DNA of 64,000 bases from Hoeflea sp. IMCC20628 (GTDB lineage Bacteria > Pseudomonadota > Alphaproteobacteria > Rhizobiales > Rhizobiaceae): positions 4,661,662-4,725,661 of the forward strand of contig NZ_CP011479.1 in NCBI RefSeq assembly GCF_001011155.1, written 5' to 3'. The first letter of the stretch is position 1, and every line of letters begins with the position of its first letter. The position numbers and the translations under genes are program-made. Under the pieces are notes generated by a model, which saw only the letters and a list, made by a program, of their open reading frames with translations, made no database searches and was not told where the DNA came from. Shown piece after piece: positions 47,688 to 56,415 of the stretch.

Positions 47688-48863
47688 ATGAGTTCTATCG
47701 TTATCGCCAGCGCTGCCCGCACTCCCGTCGGGTCTTTCAACGGCGCACTGTCCTCCGTCCCCGCCCATGAGTTGGGCGCGGTCGCCATTCGAGCGGCGCT
47801 CGAGCGCGCAGGTGTTGCACCGGCGGAAGTCGACGAAGTCATTCTCGGTCAGATTCTGTCCGCAGGCCAGGGACAGAACCCGGCGCGTCAGGCGGCCATG
47901 GCCGCGGGTATCCCGCAGGAAGCCACCGCCTGGGGTCTCAACCAGCTCTGCGGTTCCGGCTTGCGCGCGGTTGCTCTCGGCATGCAGCAGATTGCATCGG
48001 GTGATGCAAACATCATCGTCGCCGGTGGCCAGGAATCGATGTCACTGGCGCCGCATGCCATGCATCTGCGCAACGGCGTGAAAATGGGGCCGGCCGGAAT
48101 GGTCGACACCATGATGCTCGATGCACTGACCGATGCGTTTTACAATTACCTGATGGGCAACACAGCCGAGAATGTTGCCAAGCAGTGGCAGCTGACGCGC
48201 GAAGAGCAGGATACATTTGCAGTCAATTCGCAGAATAAGGCTGAAGCGGCGCAGAAGGCCGGCAAGTTCAAGGACGAGATCGCCGCAGTGACGATCAAGG
48301 GCCGGAAGGGCGATACCGTTGTCGAAGACGATGAGTACATCAAGCATGGTGTGACCATCGAGGGCATTGCCAAGCTGCGTCCGGCCTTCGACAAGGAAGG
48401 TACGGTCACCGCTGCCAACGCATCAGGCATTAATGATGGCGGCGCGGCAACGGTGCTGATGAGCGAAGCCGAGGCCTCCAAACGCGGTATCACGCCGATG
48501 GCGCGGATTGCCTCATGGGCCACTGCCGGCGTTGATCCGCAGATCATGGGCACCGGCCCGATCCCCGCTTCGCGCAAGGCGCTGGCCAAGGCCGGCTGGA
48601 GTGTCGGTGATCTCGATCTGGTGGAAGCCAATGAAGCCTTTGCCGCTCAGGCATGTGCGGTCAACAAGGAAATGGGCTGGGATCCGGCAATCGTCAACGT
48701 CAATGGCGGCGCCATTGCCATTGGTCACCCGGTCGGCGCCTCCGGCGCGCGCATTCTCAACACACTGCTGTTCGAGATGGTTCGTCGCGACGCCAAGAAG
48801 GGTCTGGCAACCCTGTGCATCGGCGGCGGCATGGGCGTGGCGCTCTGCGTCGAACGCGGCTGA
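47688..48863 (+). CDS. phaA: Acetyl-CoA acetyltransferase (beta-ketothiolase)
   Basis: Condenses two acetyl-CoA to acetoacetyl-CoA, first step of PHB synthesis. The 391-residue thiolase has the acylation-site cysteine in [12 protein letters not shown] (near residue 89), [19 protein letters not shown] and the C-terminal CIGGGMG base cysteine. It is followed by phaB after 222 bp, so both may be one operon or have their own promoters. phaC is not in the window. Confidence 0.96.
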   Translation: MSSIVIASAARTPVGSFNGALSSVPAHELGAVAIRAALERAGVAPAEVDEVILGQILSAGQGQNPARQAAMAAGIPQEATAWGLNQLCGSGLRAVALGMQQIASGDANIIVAGGQESMSLAPHAMHLRNGVKMGPAGMVDTMMLDALTDAFYNYLMGNTAENVAKQWQLTREEQDTFAVNSQNKAEAAQKAGKFKDEIAAVTIKGRKGDTVVEDDEYIKHGVTIEGIAKLRPAFDKEGTVTAANASGINDGGAATVLMSEAEASKRGITPMARIASWATAGVDPQIMGTGPIPASRKALAKAGWSVGDLDLVEANEAFAAQACAVNKEMGWDPAIVNVNGGAIAIGHPVGASGARILNTLLFEMVRRDAKKGLATLCIGGGMGVALCVERG

Positions 48864-49085
48864 TCCGCCATGATGGAGTATTCCGGGCATATTGTTGGAT
48901 GGTGCAAACCTCAAAGAAGATTCTCCATCCATACTGTCTGGCATACTCCGAGTTCACGAACTGACAAATACATGACGCATTGCATCCCCACTGAGACCGT
49001 TTAGCACACTGCGAAGCTGGTTTCGGTGGCGCAAGACGTTCTCGGGTCTGGAAAAAGATAAGAACCACCTTGGAGGAGGAACAAC

Positions 49086-49811
49086 ATGAGCAAAGTAGCA
49101 ATTGTGACTGGAGGGTCACGTGGCATCGGAGCGGCGATTTCGGTCGCCTTGAAGGCGGCTGGTTACACGGTCGCCGCCAATTATGCCGGCAATGATGAGG
49201 CTGCGGCGAAGTTCACCGGCGAAACCGGCATCAAGACCTACAAATGGTCGGTCGCCGACTATGACGCTTGCGTTGCCGGTATTGCCCAGGTCGAAGCCGA
49301 TCTCGGTCCGGTTGCCGTGCTGGTCAACAATGCCGGCATCACCCGCGACGGCATGTTTCACAAGATGACGCCGCAGATGTGGTCCGAAGTGATCAACACC
49401 AACCTCACCGGCCTGTTCAACATGACCAATCCGGTCTGGGGTGGCATGCGCGAGCGCAAATTCGGCCGCGTCATCAACATCTCCTCGATCAATGGCCAGA
49501 AGGGTCAGGCCGGCCAGGTCAATTACTCGGCCGCCAAGGCCGGTGATATCGGCTTTACGCGGGCTCTGGCTCAAGAAGGCGCGCGCGCCGGCATCACCGT
49601 CAACGCCATCTGCCCGGGCTATATCGGCACCGACATGGTCAAGGCCATTGACGAGAAGGTGCTCAAAGAGCGCATCATCCCGCAAATCCCGGTAGGCCGT
49701 CTCGGCGAGCCGGAAGAAATCGCACGGGCCGTGGTGTTTCTGGCTGCCGATGATGCAGGATTCATCACCGGATCGACGATTTCTGCCAATGGCGGCCAGT
49801 ATTTCAGCTGA
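49086..49811 (+). CDS. phaB: Acetoacetyl-CoA reductase
   Basis: NADPH-dependent reduction of acetoacetyl-CoA to (R)-3-hydroxybutyryl-CoA, the monomer for PHB. The 241-residue short-chain dehydrogenase has the nucleotide motif TGGSRGIGAAI, NNAGITRDGMFHKM, the active-site Ser in INISSINGQKGQ and YSAAKAG with the catalytic Tyr and Lys. GGAGGA directly upstream gives a strong ribosome site. A perfect terminator follows the stop codon. Confidence 0.96.
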   Translation: MSKVAIVTGGSRGIGAAISVALKAAGYTVAANYAGNDEAAAKFTGETGIKTYKWSVADYDACVAGIAQVEADLGPVAVLVNNAGITRDGMFHKMTPQMWSEVINTNLTGLFNMTNPVWGGMRERKFGRVINISSINGQKGQAGQVNYSAAKAGDIGFTRALAQEGARAGITVNAICPGYIGTDMVKAIDEKVLKERIIPQIPVGRLGEPEEIARAVVFLAADDAGFITGSTISANGGQYFS

Positions 49812-49836
49812 TCGCGCCGGGTGACGGACAAGATTT

Positions 49837-49865
49837 GCGCCCGGCGGGAAACTGCCGGGCGCTTT
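49837..49865 (+). terminator. Intrinsic terminator of phaB
   Basis: Perfect 9-bp stem (GCGCCCGGC, 49837-49845, with GCCGGGCGC, 49854-49862), 8-nt loop and a TTTC tail. Confidence 0.8.
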
Positions 49866-49907
49866 CGTTGCGGGACCGGATTTTTCGGGTTTTTGGGAAG
49901 ACGGATC

Positions 49908-50618
49908 ATGGCTGACTACACGCTTTATTACTGGCCTATCCCGTTTCGCGGGCAGTTCGTCCGGGCGGTGCTGTCTTACGTTGGCGCATCATGGCAGGAA
50001 GCTGGATTTGATGAGACTGCCAGCCAAAGTGCTTTGGAGCCGAGCGCGCAACTGATCCCGCATATGGGGCCGCCGGTGCTGACCGATCACAGCTGCAATT
50101 TCCATATCTCGCAGATGCCTGCGATCCTGGCTTACCTGGGTGAAAAACACGGGCTGATGCCTGGTAATCCGGAGCACACCGCTCTCACTCACAAGGTCAT
50201 CGCCGATGCCAATGATGTGCTTTACGAAATGACCCGTCACAATGGCGCGCAGATGTGGACCGACGCGTCGTGGAAGCAATTCCAGCCCCGCCTGTGTCGC
50301 TGGATGGATATTTTCGAAGATACCGGCCGCCGCAATGGTCTGACAGCCGGGTCAGGCTTCATGCTTGGCGCCGAAGCGCCCACACTGGCCGACCTGGTCA
50401 CAGCCATATTGTGGGGGACGATGACTGCCAAGCTCGCGCCGCTGCGGGCCTTGCTCGACAGGCAGGCGCCAGCAATGGCCGGGCTGACTGATCGTGTCGC
50501 GGCGCTGCCTTCACTGGTGGACCTTCGAGACCGCAGCGATGCGCTTTATGGTGATGCGTGGTGCGGCGGTCAGATCGAGGCGTCGCTGCGCGCGGTGCTG
50601 TCACCGGTTTCCGCATAG
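49908..50618 (+). CDS. Glutathione S-transferase family protein
   Basis: A 236-residue GST-like protein. MADYTLYYWPIPFRGQFVRAVL is the thioredoxin-like start, and HISQMPAILAYLGEKHGLMPG the glutathione-binding segment and linker to the helical domain. It differs from the other GST at 23490-24137 in both domains, so they are not recent copies. The start at 49908 begins the domain; no strong Shine-Dalgarno is seen. Just downstream lies the tandem SOS-box array. Confidence 0.87.
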   Translation: MADYTLYYWPIPFRGQFVRAVLSYVGASWQEAGFDETASQSALEPSAQLIPHMGPPVLTDHSCNFHISQMPAILAYLGEKHGLMPGNPEHTALTHKVIADANDVLYEMTRHNGAQMWTDASWKQFQPRLCRWMDIFEDTGRRNGLTAGSGFMLGAEAPTLADLVTAILWGTMTAKLAPLRALLDRQAPAMAGLTDRVAALPSLVDLRDRSDALYGDAWCGGQIEASLRAVLSPVSA

Positions 50619-50821
50619 GAGTGTTTGGCCGGGCAGACATCCAGGCGACTAAGGTTGTCGTCTTTTTGCTGACGGCGATGAATTCGTTAACAGATGCGAC
50701 CGTGAGGCCGCCATAATGGCTGCAGTTTTCCGCTCTGGTAGAAGCTGCGGTCGGCAAATACACAAGATCTGGTAGGGAACAAAGCGGGAAATCAGCTTGA
50801 AAGCTGATACGGTTCCGGTTC

Positions 50822-50836
50822 GTTCCATGGCTGTTC
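50822..50836 (+). promoter_or_regulatory. LexA-type SOS box 1
   Basis: Perfect GTTC-CATGGCT-GTTC. Opposed near-box GAAC-N7-GAAA at 50777-50791. First of five. Confidence 0.7.
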
Positions 50837-51098
50837 CGGAAGTTAACAGGAATGGCCCGACCTCGATGTCTGTTAACGAAGCCTTTGGAATTGTTACTAA
50901 AATTCTAATGTTCCACTAGTGGAGCGAAACACGCACAAGATTCGCGATTACCTGAAATCAAAGGTTAACAGCGTACCGGATTCTACGCCGGACACTTCAC
51001 CGACACATCTGCATCTGGTGGGCAGTTTGCCTGAAACTGGCAGATGTTGGGCAGAACAAAATGACAACACAGACAGGTCGGTGATTCGGTTCCGGTTC

Positions 51099-51113
51099 GT
51101 TCCGGGGCTGTTC
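51099..51113 (+). promoter_or_regulatory. LexA-type SOS box 2
   Basis: Perfect GTTC-CGGGGCT-GTTC. Opposed near-box GAAC-N7-CAAC at 51054-51068. GATTC (a GANTC site) lies 15 bp upstream of the box. Confidence 0.7.
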
Positions 51114-51377
51114 CGAAGGTTAACGGGGTCGATCAGATATTCCAGGTTGGCTTAACGAAGTGTTTGGAATGATTAATAGACTCTCACCACTTCCGAAACC
51201 TGACAATCCGCGCCGGAGGCCGGAGAACGGGTGATTTCAAAGGTTAACGGCAGCCGCGGATTTGGCGCCAGATCCCGCACGGGCAATCTGCATCTGGTAG
51301 ACGCTTGGTCTCAATCTGGCAGATATTGCGAAGAACAAAGCGCCAACACAGACAGGTCGGTGATTCGGTGCCGGTTC

Positions 51378-51392
51378 GTTCTGCGGCTGTTC
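51378..51392 (+). promoter_or_regulatory. LexA-type SOS box 3
   Basis: Perfect GTTC-TGCGGCT-GTTC. Opposed near-box GAAC-N7-CAAC at 51333-51347. Confidence 0.7.
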
Positions 51393-51665
51393 CGAAAGTT
51401 AACAGGCTCGACGGCAGGCTTCGGCCGAAACTCATGAAGTGCTTGGAAAACCTAACAATTTCTGAACGGTTCAGGAGAAAAATTCGCACCAAAATACCGT
51501 GCAGGCAAGGCGAAACCTTCGGTTCAAAGATTAATTTCGAGAGTGAAAGCGATCGGTGACGTGTGCCAATGATGCCAAAATTAGTGGCATTGGGGCGAGA
51601 AGAAAACCACATATTGTGGTGAACAAACCGCCAACACAGATCGATCTGTGATTCGTAGCCGATTC

Positions 51666-51680
51666 GTTCTGCCACTGTTC
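51666..51680 (+). promoter_or_regulatory. LexA-type SOS box 4
   Basis: Perfect GTTC-TGCCACT-GTTC. Opposed near-box GAAC-N7-CAAC at 51621-51635. Two GATTC sites precede the box. Confidence 0.7.
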
Positions 51681-51948
51681 CAAAAGTTAACAGCGATCAT
51701 TAAAATGCGAGCTAATGCGTTCATGAACTGTTTGGAATTCTTAACAAATCAAGAACAGATCAGGGCCATGATGCGAGCCTGCGCCGAGCTCCGGCGACGG
51801 CTCGGCACAAAGGTTAACGGCAGCGGTTCAATCGCGGTCAGATGCGGTCGCGGCGATTCAGCATATGGTGGCTGGAAGGGGCTGCGTTGCAAGATGTTGC
51901 GGTGAACAAAAGCGGAATCGGGATGAGTCAGTGATTCGTCGCTGATTC

Positions 51949-51963
51949 GTTCCGCCACTGTTC
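51949..51963 (+). promoter_or_regulatory. LexA-type SOS box 5, nearest the helicase
   Basis: Perfect GTTC-CGCCACT-GTTC. Opposed near-box GAAC-N7-GAAT at 51904-51918. A TTGACA hexamer (51994-51999) follows 30 bp later and could be the helicase -35 element, though no convincing -10 is seen. Confidence 0.7.
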
Positions 51964-52064
51964 CAAGTGTTAATTTGAATGGCACCGGACTGTTTGACAT
52001 TTGCTCTGTTTACGCTGCTCTGATGTGTTAGATAACAGCCGTCTTGAGTTTGATACGGACACTT

Positions 52065-55000
52065 ATGCCCGCTTTGCGCAGCCATCCTCCAAAACCTTTG
52101 ATCCTGTCCGGGCGTGGCGTCACAGCCGTGCTGGGCCCGACCAATACCGGCAAGACCCACTATGCCATCGAGCGCATGGCGGCGCACTCTTCCGGGGTGA
52201 TCGGGCTGCCACTGAGATTGCTGGCGCGCGAAGTCTATGGTCGCATGGTCGACAAGGTCGGCGTCAGCCACGTGTCGCTGGTTACCGGCGAGGAAAAGAT
52301 CACGCCTCCTGGTGCGCGCTATTCGGTCTGCACGGTCGAGGCGATGCCGCAGGAAACCACTGCCGCTTTTGTTGCAATCGATGAAGTCCAGATCGCCGGC
52401 GATCTCGAGCGCGGGCATGTGTTCACCGACCGTATCCTGTCGCTGCGCGGCCGCGCGGAGACACTTCTGCTCGGCTCGGCGACGGCGCGCGGGATCCTCG
52501 AGCAATTGCTTCCTGGTATCGTTATTGTCGAACGGCCACGCTTGTCCGAGCTGCATTATGCCGGCTCGAAAAAGATCACCCGGCTGCCACGGCGTTCCGC
52601 CATCGTGGCGTTTTCGGCTGAAGAGGTCTATGCGATTGCCGAACTGGTGCGGCGTCAGCGCGGCGGCGCTGCGGTGGTGCTCGGCGCGCTTAGCCCGCGC
52701 ACCCGCAATGCCCAGGTCGAGCTCTACCAGAACGGCGATGTCGATTATCTGGTGGCGACTGATGCCATCGGCATGGGGCTCAATCTCGATGTCGACCATG
52801 TTGCCTTCGCCCAGGACCGGAAATTCGACGGTCATTCGTACAGGCAACTGACCGCTTCCGAATTCGGCCAGATTGCCGGCCGGGCCGGACGACATTTGCG
52901 CGACGGGACATTCGGCGTCACCGGCCAGGTGCAGCCGTTGCCCGACGATCTTGTGCAGCGGCTTGAAAGCCATGTGTTCGAGCCGATCAAGATCCTGCAA
53001 TGGCGTTCCAAGCAGCTGGATTTTTCCAGTTTGCAGATGCTGCAGGCGAGTCTGGAGCAAATTCCGGCGGTTCAGGGCCTGACCAGAGCGCTGCCGGCGG
53101 TCGACCAGAGGGCGCTTGAGCATCTGATCAATGATTTCGAGGTGCGCGATCTCGCCAGCACCCCGCAAAATGTCGCCACGCTGTGGGACGTCTGTTCGCT
53201 GCCGGATTACCGGCGGATTGCGCCGGCGCAGCACTCGGATCTGATCGCCACGATCTACCGTGATCTGATCCGCACCGGTTCGGTCAACGAAGATTTTATG
53301 GCAGAACAGGTGCGCAGAACCGATTCCACCGATGGTGAAATCGACACTTTATCGGCCCGGATTTCACAGATCCGGACCTGGACTTATGTTTCCAACAGAC
53401 CTGAATGGCTTGCCGATCCGACACACTGGCAGGAAAAGACGCGCGAAATCGAAGATCGATTGTCCGATGCGTTGCATGAAAGGTTGACGAAACGCTTTGT
53501 TGACCGCAGGACATCTGTGCTCATGAAGCGCCTGAGAGAGAACGCGATGCTCGAAGCTGAAATCAGTGTAAACGGTGATGTCTTTGTTGAAGGTCACCAT
53601 ATTGGACAATTAGCCGGATTCCGGTTCATGGCCGATGCGTCGGCCGATGGGCCAGATGCGAAGGCGGTGATAGCCGCTGCGCAGAAAGCGCTGGGGCTGG
53701 AATTTGAAGCGCGGGCTGCCCGACTGCATGCGTCGGGCAATTCCGACTTCGCTATCGGGTCGGACGGCACGGTGCGCTGGATGGGTGATCCTGTGGCGCG
53801 TCTGGTCGCCGGCGATCATATCCTCAAGCCGCGATCGATCCTGCTTGCCGACGAGCAACTGGCCGGCGGCGCCCGCGATTTTGTCGCTGCGCGCATCGAC
53901 CGCTTCGTCAATCACCACATCGCCACCGTGCTCAAGCCGCTCGATGATCTGACCCGCGCCGAGGACCTGGATGGGTTGTCACGTGGACTGGCATTCCGCC
54001 TGGCCGAAAGTCTGGGTGTTCTGTTCCGCCGCGATGTCTCCGAGATGATTAAGGATCTTGACCAGGGCGCGCGCGCCAGCCTGCGCAAATACGGTATCCG
54101 TTTTGGCGCCTACCACATTTTCATGCCTGCGCTGCTCAAGCCTGCGCCAGCCGAGCTGGTGACGCTGTTGTGGGCGCTGGTCAATGACGGCTTTACCAAG
54201 CCTGGTTATGGCGACGTGACGCCGCTCCTGGCAGCCGGCCGCACCTCGGTGGCGACCGATCCGGAGATTGATCGGGAATTCTACCGTCTCGCCGGTTTCC
54301 GTTTTTTGGGCAAACGCGCTGTGCGCATCGACATTCTCGAGCGGTTGGCCGACCTGATCCGTCCAGCGCTGCAATGGAAACCGGGCGCTCAGGGCGCGCG
54401 GCCGGAAGCGGCCTATGATGGCCGCCGCTTCATCACCACCACGGGTATGCTGTCGATCCTCGGGGCGACACAGGACGATATCGAGGAAATTCTCAAGGGG
54501 CTGGGCTATCGTGCCGATGCTGTGCCCGCCGAGGAGGCGCAGACCTATATGGCCGGACTTGATGCCGCACAGGTGGAAACCGGCGCTGCGACTGGCACCG
54601 GACCTGTGGTGGAAGTCGTGGTCTCACGCACTGCCGCTGACCGTCCGCACAAGCTGACGGCGCCTGCTGCCAAGGACGATGCCGCACAGGCAGAGACGGC
54701 ATCGCCGGTTGAAGCGACTGCTGCTGATACTTCAAACGAGGTTGCTGCTCAGACAGCTGCACCTGAAGAAACGGCTGAGCCGTCCACGCAAATGGCCGTG
54801 GAAGCCCCGGCTGAAGTTTCTGAAACGGCAGCTGCTGATGCGGCTCCGGCTGCAGCGACAGCGGCTGAAGAGCCGAAAGCCGAGGCAGCCGCAGAGACCG
54901 GCGCAGAAGTCGAAGCGCCGCGTCCGGTGCTGTTGTGGCGGCCAGGTGGCCGGCAGGACGGCCAGCGCGGTCCACGTCAGGCTCCCGGCGAAGGCCGTGG

Positions 55001-55286
55001 CCGGCGTGAAGGTGGCAATCGCAATCCCCGCTCCGACACCAAGCCGGTCGGCGAGGCCGGTGCGGAGGCTGACGCGCGGCCCAAAAAGGGCCGTCGCGGC
55101 AAGCCGGATCATTCCGGCAAGCCGCCACATGGCAAGGGTGGCCAGGGCAAGGGCGGTCCCGGCAGAGGCGACGACGCCAATCGTGGCAACCGGACGGAAC
55201 GGCCACCGCAGCGCAAGGAGCGGCCGATTGACCCCGATTCTCCGTTCGCAGCCTTGGCGGCGTTGCGCGACAAACTCAAGAAATAG
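52065..55286 (+). CDS. SUV3-like DEAD/DEAH-type helicase
   Basis: A roughly 1073-residue helicase related to mitochondrial SUV3. RecA-like domain 1 has the P-loop GPTNTGKTHYA, LLAREVYGRM, DEVQ in FVAIDEVQIAG and GSATARG; domain 2 has LGALSPRTRNAQVELY, LVATDAIGMGLNLD and QIAGRAGRH. The last about 230 residues are low complexity: an Ala/Glu/Pro stretch, then Arg/Gly-rich and basic, suited to RNA or DNA binding. The frame also opens at TTG 52044; I prefer ATG 52065. It follows the five-unit LexA-box array and precedes an S4 gene by 11 bp, so RNA or DNA repair is possible; SOS control is inference. Confidence 0.9.
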   Translation: MPALRSHPPKPLILSGRGVTAVLGPTNTGKTHYAIERMAAHSSGVIGLPLRLLAREVYGRMVDKVGVSHVSLVTGEEKITPPGARYSVCTVEAMPQETTAAFVAIDEVQIAGDLERGHVFTDRILSLRGRAETLLLGSATARGILEQLLPGIVIVERPRLSELHYAGSKKITRLPRRSAIVAFSAEEVYAIAELVRRQRGGAAVVLGALSPRTRNAQVELYQNGDVDYLVATDAIGMGLNLDVDHVAFAQDRKFDGHSYRQLTASEFGQIAGRAGRHLRDGTFGVTGQVQPLPDDLVQRLESHVFEPIKILQWRSKQLDFSSLQMLQASLEQIPAVQGLTRALPAVDQRALEHLINDFEVRDLASTPQNVATLWDVCSLPDYRRIAPAQHSDLIATIYRDLIRTGSVNEDFMAEQVRRTDSTDGEIDTLSARISQIRTWTYVSNRPEWLADPTHWQEKTREIEDRLSDALHERLTKRFVDRRTSVLMKRLRENAMLEAEISVNGDVFVEGHHIGQLAGFRFMADASADGPDAKAVIAAAQKALGLEFEARAARLHASGNSDFAIGSDGTVRWMGDPVARLVAGDHILKPRSILLADEQLAGGARDFVAARIDRFVNHHIATVLKPLDDLTRAEDLDGLSRGLAFRLAESLGVLFRRDVSEMIKDLDQGARASLRKYGIRFGAYHIFMPALLKPAPAELVTLLWALVNDGFTKPGYGDVTPLLAAGRTSVATDPEIDREFYRLAGFRFLGKRAVRIDILERLADLIRPALQWKPGAQGARPEAAYDGRRFITTTGMLSILGATQDDIEEILKGLGYRADAVPAEEAQTYMAGLDAAQVETGAATGTGPVVEVVVSRTAADRPHKLTAPAAKDDAAQAETASPVEATAADTSNEVAAQTAAPEETAEPSTQMAVEAPAEVSETAAADAAPAAATAAEEPKAEAAAETGAEVEAPRPVLLWRPGGRQDGQRGPRQAPGEGRGRREGGNRNPRSDTKPVGEAGAEADARPKKGRRGKPDHSGKPPHGKGGQGKGGPGRGDDANRGNRTERPPQRKERPIDPDSPFAALAALRDKLKK

Positions 55287-55297
55287 GCATTACTCTG

Positions 55298-55687
55298 GTG
55301 GATCAGCCGGCGCGACAGCGGATAGACAAATGGCTGTTTTTCGCGCGCGTCGTCAAATCCCGAACCCTGGCGGGCAAGTTTGTCGGCAGCGGCAATGTCA
55401 GGGTCAACCGGGAAAAGATCGATCAGGCCAGTTTCCTGGTCAAGCCGGATGATGTGCTGACAATTTCACTGGACCGGCGCATTGTGGTTCTGAAAATTCT
55501 GGGCTGTGGCCTTCGTCGCGGCCCGGCACCGGAAGCGCAACTTCTGTATGAGGATGTTACCCCCAAACCCGCCGACCCCGGTCAGGCGCCAACGGTTCCT
55601 GCACAGCGAGAGCCTGGCGCGGGTCGGCCGACCAAGCGGGACCGGCGAAAAATAGATCAATTCAACAACCCGGATTCTGACGCATAA
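55298..55687 (+). CDS. S4-domain RNA-binding protein (Hsp15-like)
   Basis: A 129-residue protein with an N-terminal S4 RNA-binding domain: RQRIDKWLFFARVVKSRTLAGKFVGSGNVRVN, then KPDDVLTISLDRRIVVLKIL. Similar to Hsp15, which rescues stalled 50S particles with attached peptidyl-tRNA. The C-terminus is Pro/Arg-rich and basic. The start codon is a GTG (55298). It follows the helicase by 11 bp and is likely co-transcribed. Confidence 0.88.
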   Translation: MDQPARQRIDKWLFFARVVKSRTLAGKFVGSGNVRVNREKIDQASFLVKPDDVLTISLDRRIVVLKILGCGLRRGPAPEAQLLYEDVTPKPADPGQAPTVPAQREPGAGRPTKRDRRKIDQFNNPDSDA

Positions 55688-55961
55688 TTTTGTCTTGACC
55701 GGCGCCTGTTTGGGCAAAGTCATGCGCAAATAGGTCCGGCTGCCGCGAGCTTCGTCCCTGATCAACCAGGTGCGGCGCCATGGCGAAACCAGATGTCTTG
55801 CAAAGTGCTGGCAAAGCCGGTACCTCACCGCCGTTGTTTGCAGCCGTGTAGCGAGTCTGTCCTGACCCGCTCGGTCGGCTTCAACGCTCGAAAATGACGC
55901 ATGCGTTTCGGCCAGAATGAAACCGCCCGCCGCGCCATGCATGAAGCTTCAGGAGAGACGT

Positions 55962-56300
55962 ATGACCTATGTGGTGACTGACAATTGCATTCGCTGCAAA
56001 TACATGGATTGCGTTGAGGTCTGCCCCGTGGATTGCTTCTACGAGGGTGACAACATGCTGGTCATTCATCCTGATGAATGCATCGACTGCGGTGTTTGCG
56101 AGCCCGAATGCCCGGCGGAGGCGATCAAGCCGGATACCGAGCCGGGTCTGGAAAAATGGCTCGAGGTCAACACCGAGTATGCCGACAAATGGCCCAATAT
56201 CACCATCAAGCGTGAGGCCCCGGAAGACGCGAAGAAGTTCGACGGAGAGGCAGGCAAGTTCGAGAAGTACTTCTCGGAGGCTCCCGGCGAAGGCGATTAA
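55962..56300 (+). CDS. fdxA: Ferredoxin FdxA (7Fe type)
   Basis: A 112-residue ferredoxin with one [3Fe-4S] and one [4Fe-4S] cluster. [17 protein letters not shown] and [12 protein letters not shown] hold the cluster cysteines, and the C-terminal extension ([19 protein letters not shown]) is the FdxA type of rhizobia. AGGAGA precedes the ATG at 55962. A RIME-like repeat begins 9 bp after the stop codon. Confidence 0.96.
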   Translation: MTYVVTDNCIRCKYMDCVEVCPVDCFYEGDNMLVIHPDECIDCGVCEPECPAEAIKPDTEPGLEKWLEVNTEYADKWPNITIKREAPEDAKKFDGEAGKFEKYFSEAPGEGD

Positions 56301-56308
56301 TCACTACT

Positions 56309-56415
56309 GCATGTCGCGTTGAAATGAATTCATCTGAACGATAACGCACATGCATTGATTGAGAGCGTTACAGCGGCCTTTGCGCATCCAATTATAGGTG
56401 CGGCGCTGGAGCGCG
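56309..56415 (+). repeat. RIME-like intergenic repeat, copy B
   Basis: A 107-bp segment matching the minus strand of 23357-23465 end to end (GCATGTCGCGTTGAAATG... through TTTGCGCATCCAATT to GGTGCGGCGCTGGAG). It has the same two palindromes, less perfect. It lies 9 bp after the fdxA stop codon in the same orientation as the gene, just as copy A follows the GST gene. Confidence 0.75.

Larger units (their letters stand above)
50680..52010. repeat. Five tandem ~280-bp units with LexA-type boxes
   Basis: A gene-free stretch made of five diverged tandem units. The element (C)AAAGGTTAAC recurs at 50959, 51238, 51525 (as AAAGATTAAT) and 51808, with GTTAAC at 50686 in the first unit; the periods are about 278, 279, 287 and 283 bp. 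GAACAAA recurs at 50777, 51054, 51333, 51621 and 51904. Each unit has one perfect GTTC-N7-GTTC box and, exactly 45 bp before it, GAAC-N7-NAAN. GTTAA(C/T) begins 6 bp past the last box base in all five. TTTGGAAT-like sequence closes units 1-4. A minus-strand frame stays open over about 26 codons in every unit but looks non-coding. Confidence 0.85.

Noticed and set aside
50919-52000. Possible small genes or CRISPR array in the repeat region
   Set aside because: Repeats are about 280 bp and diverged, without constant short repeats and unique spacers; plus-strand frames are not conserved between units.
50680-52010. Replication origin or CtrA/CcrM cell-cycle region
   Set aside because: GTTAAC and GANTC sites are present and partly conserved, but no DnaA boxes or AT-rich unwinding element are visible and TTAA-N7-TTAA pairs are not consistent; the LexA boxes explain the conservation better.
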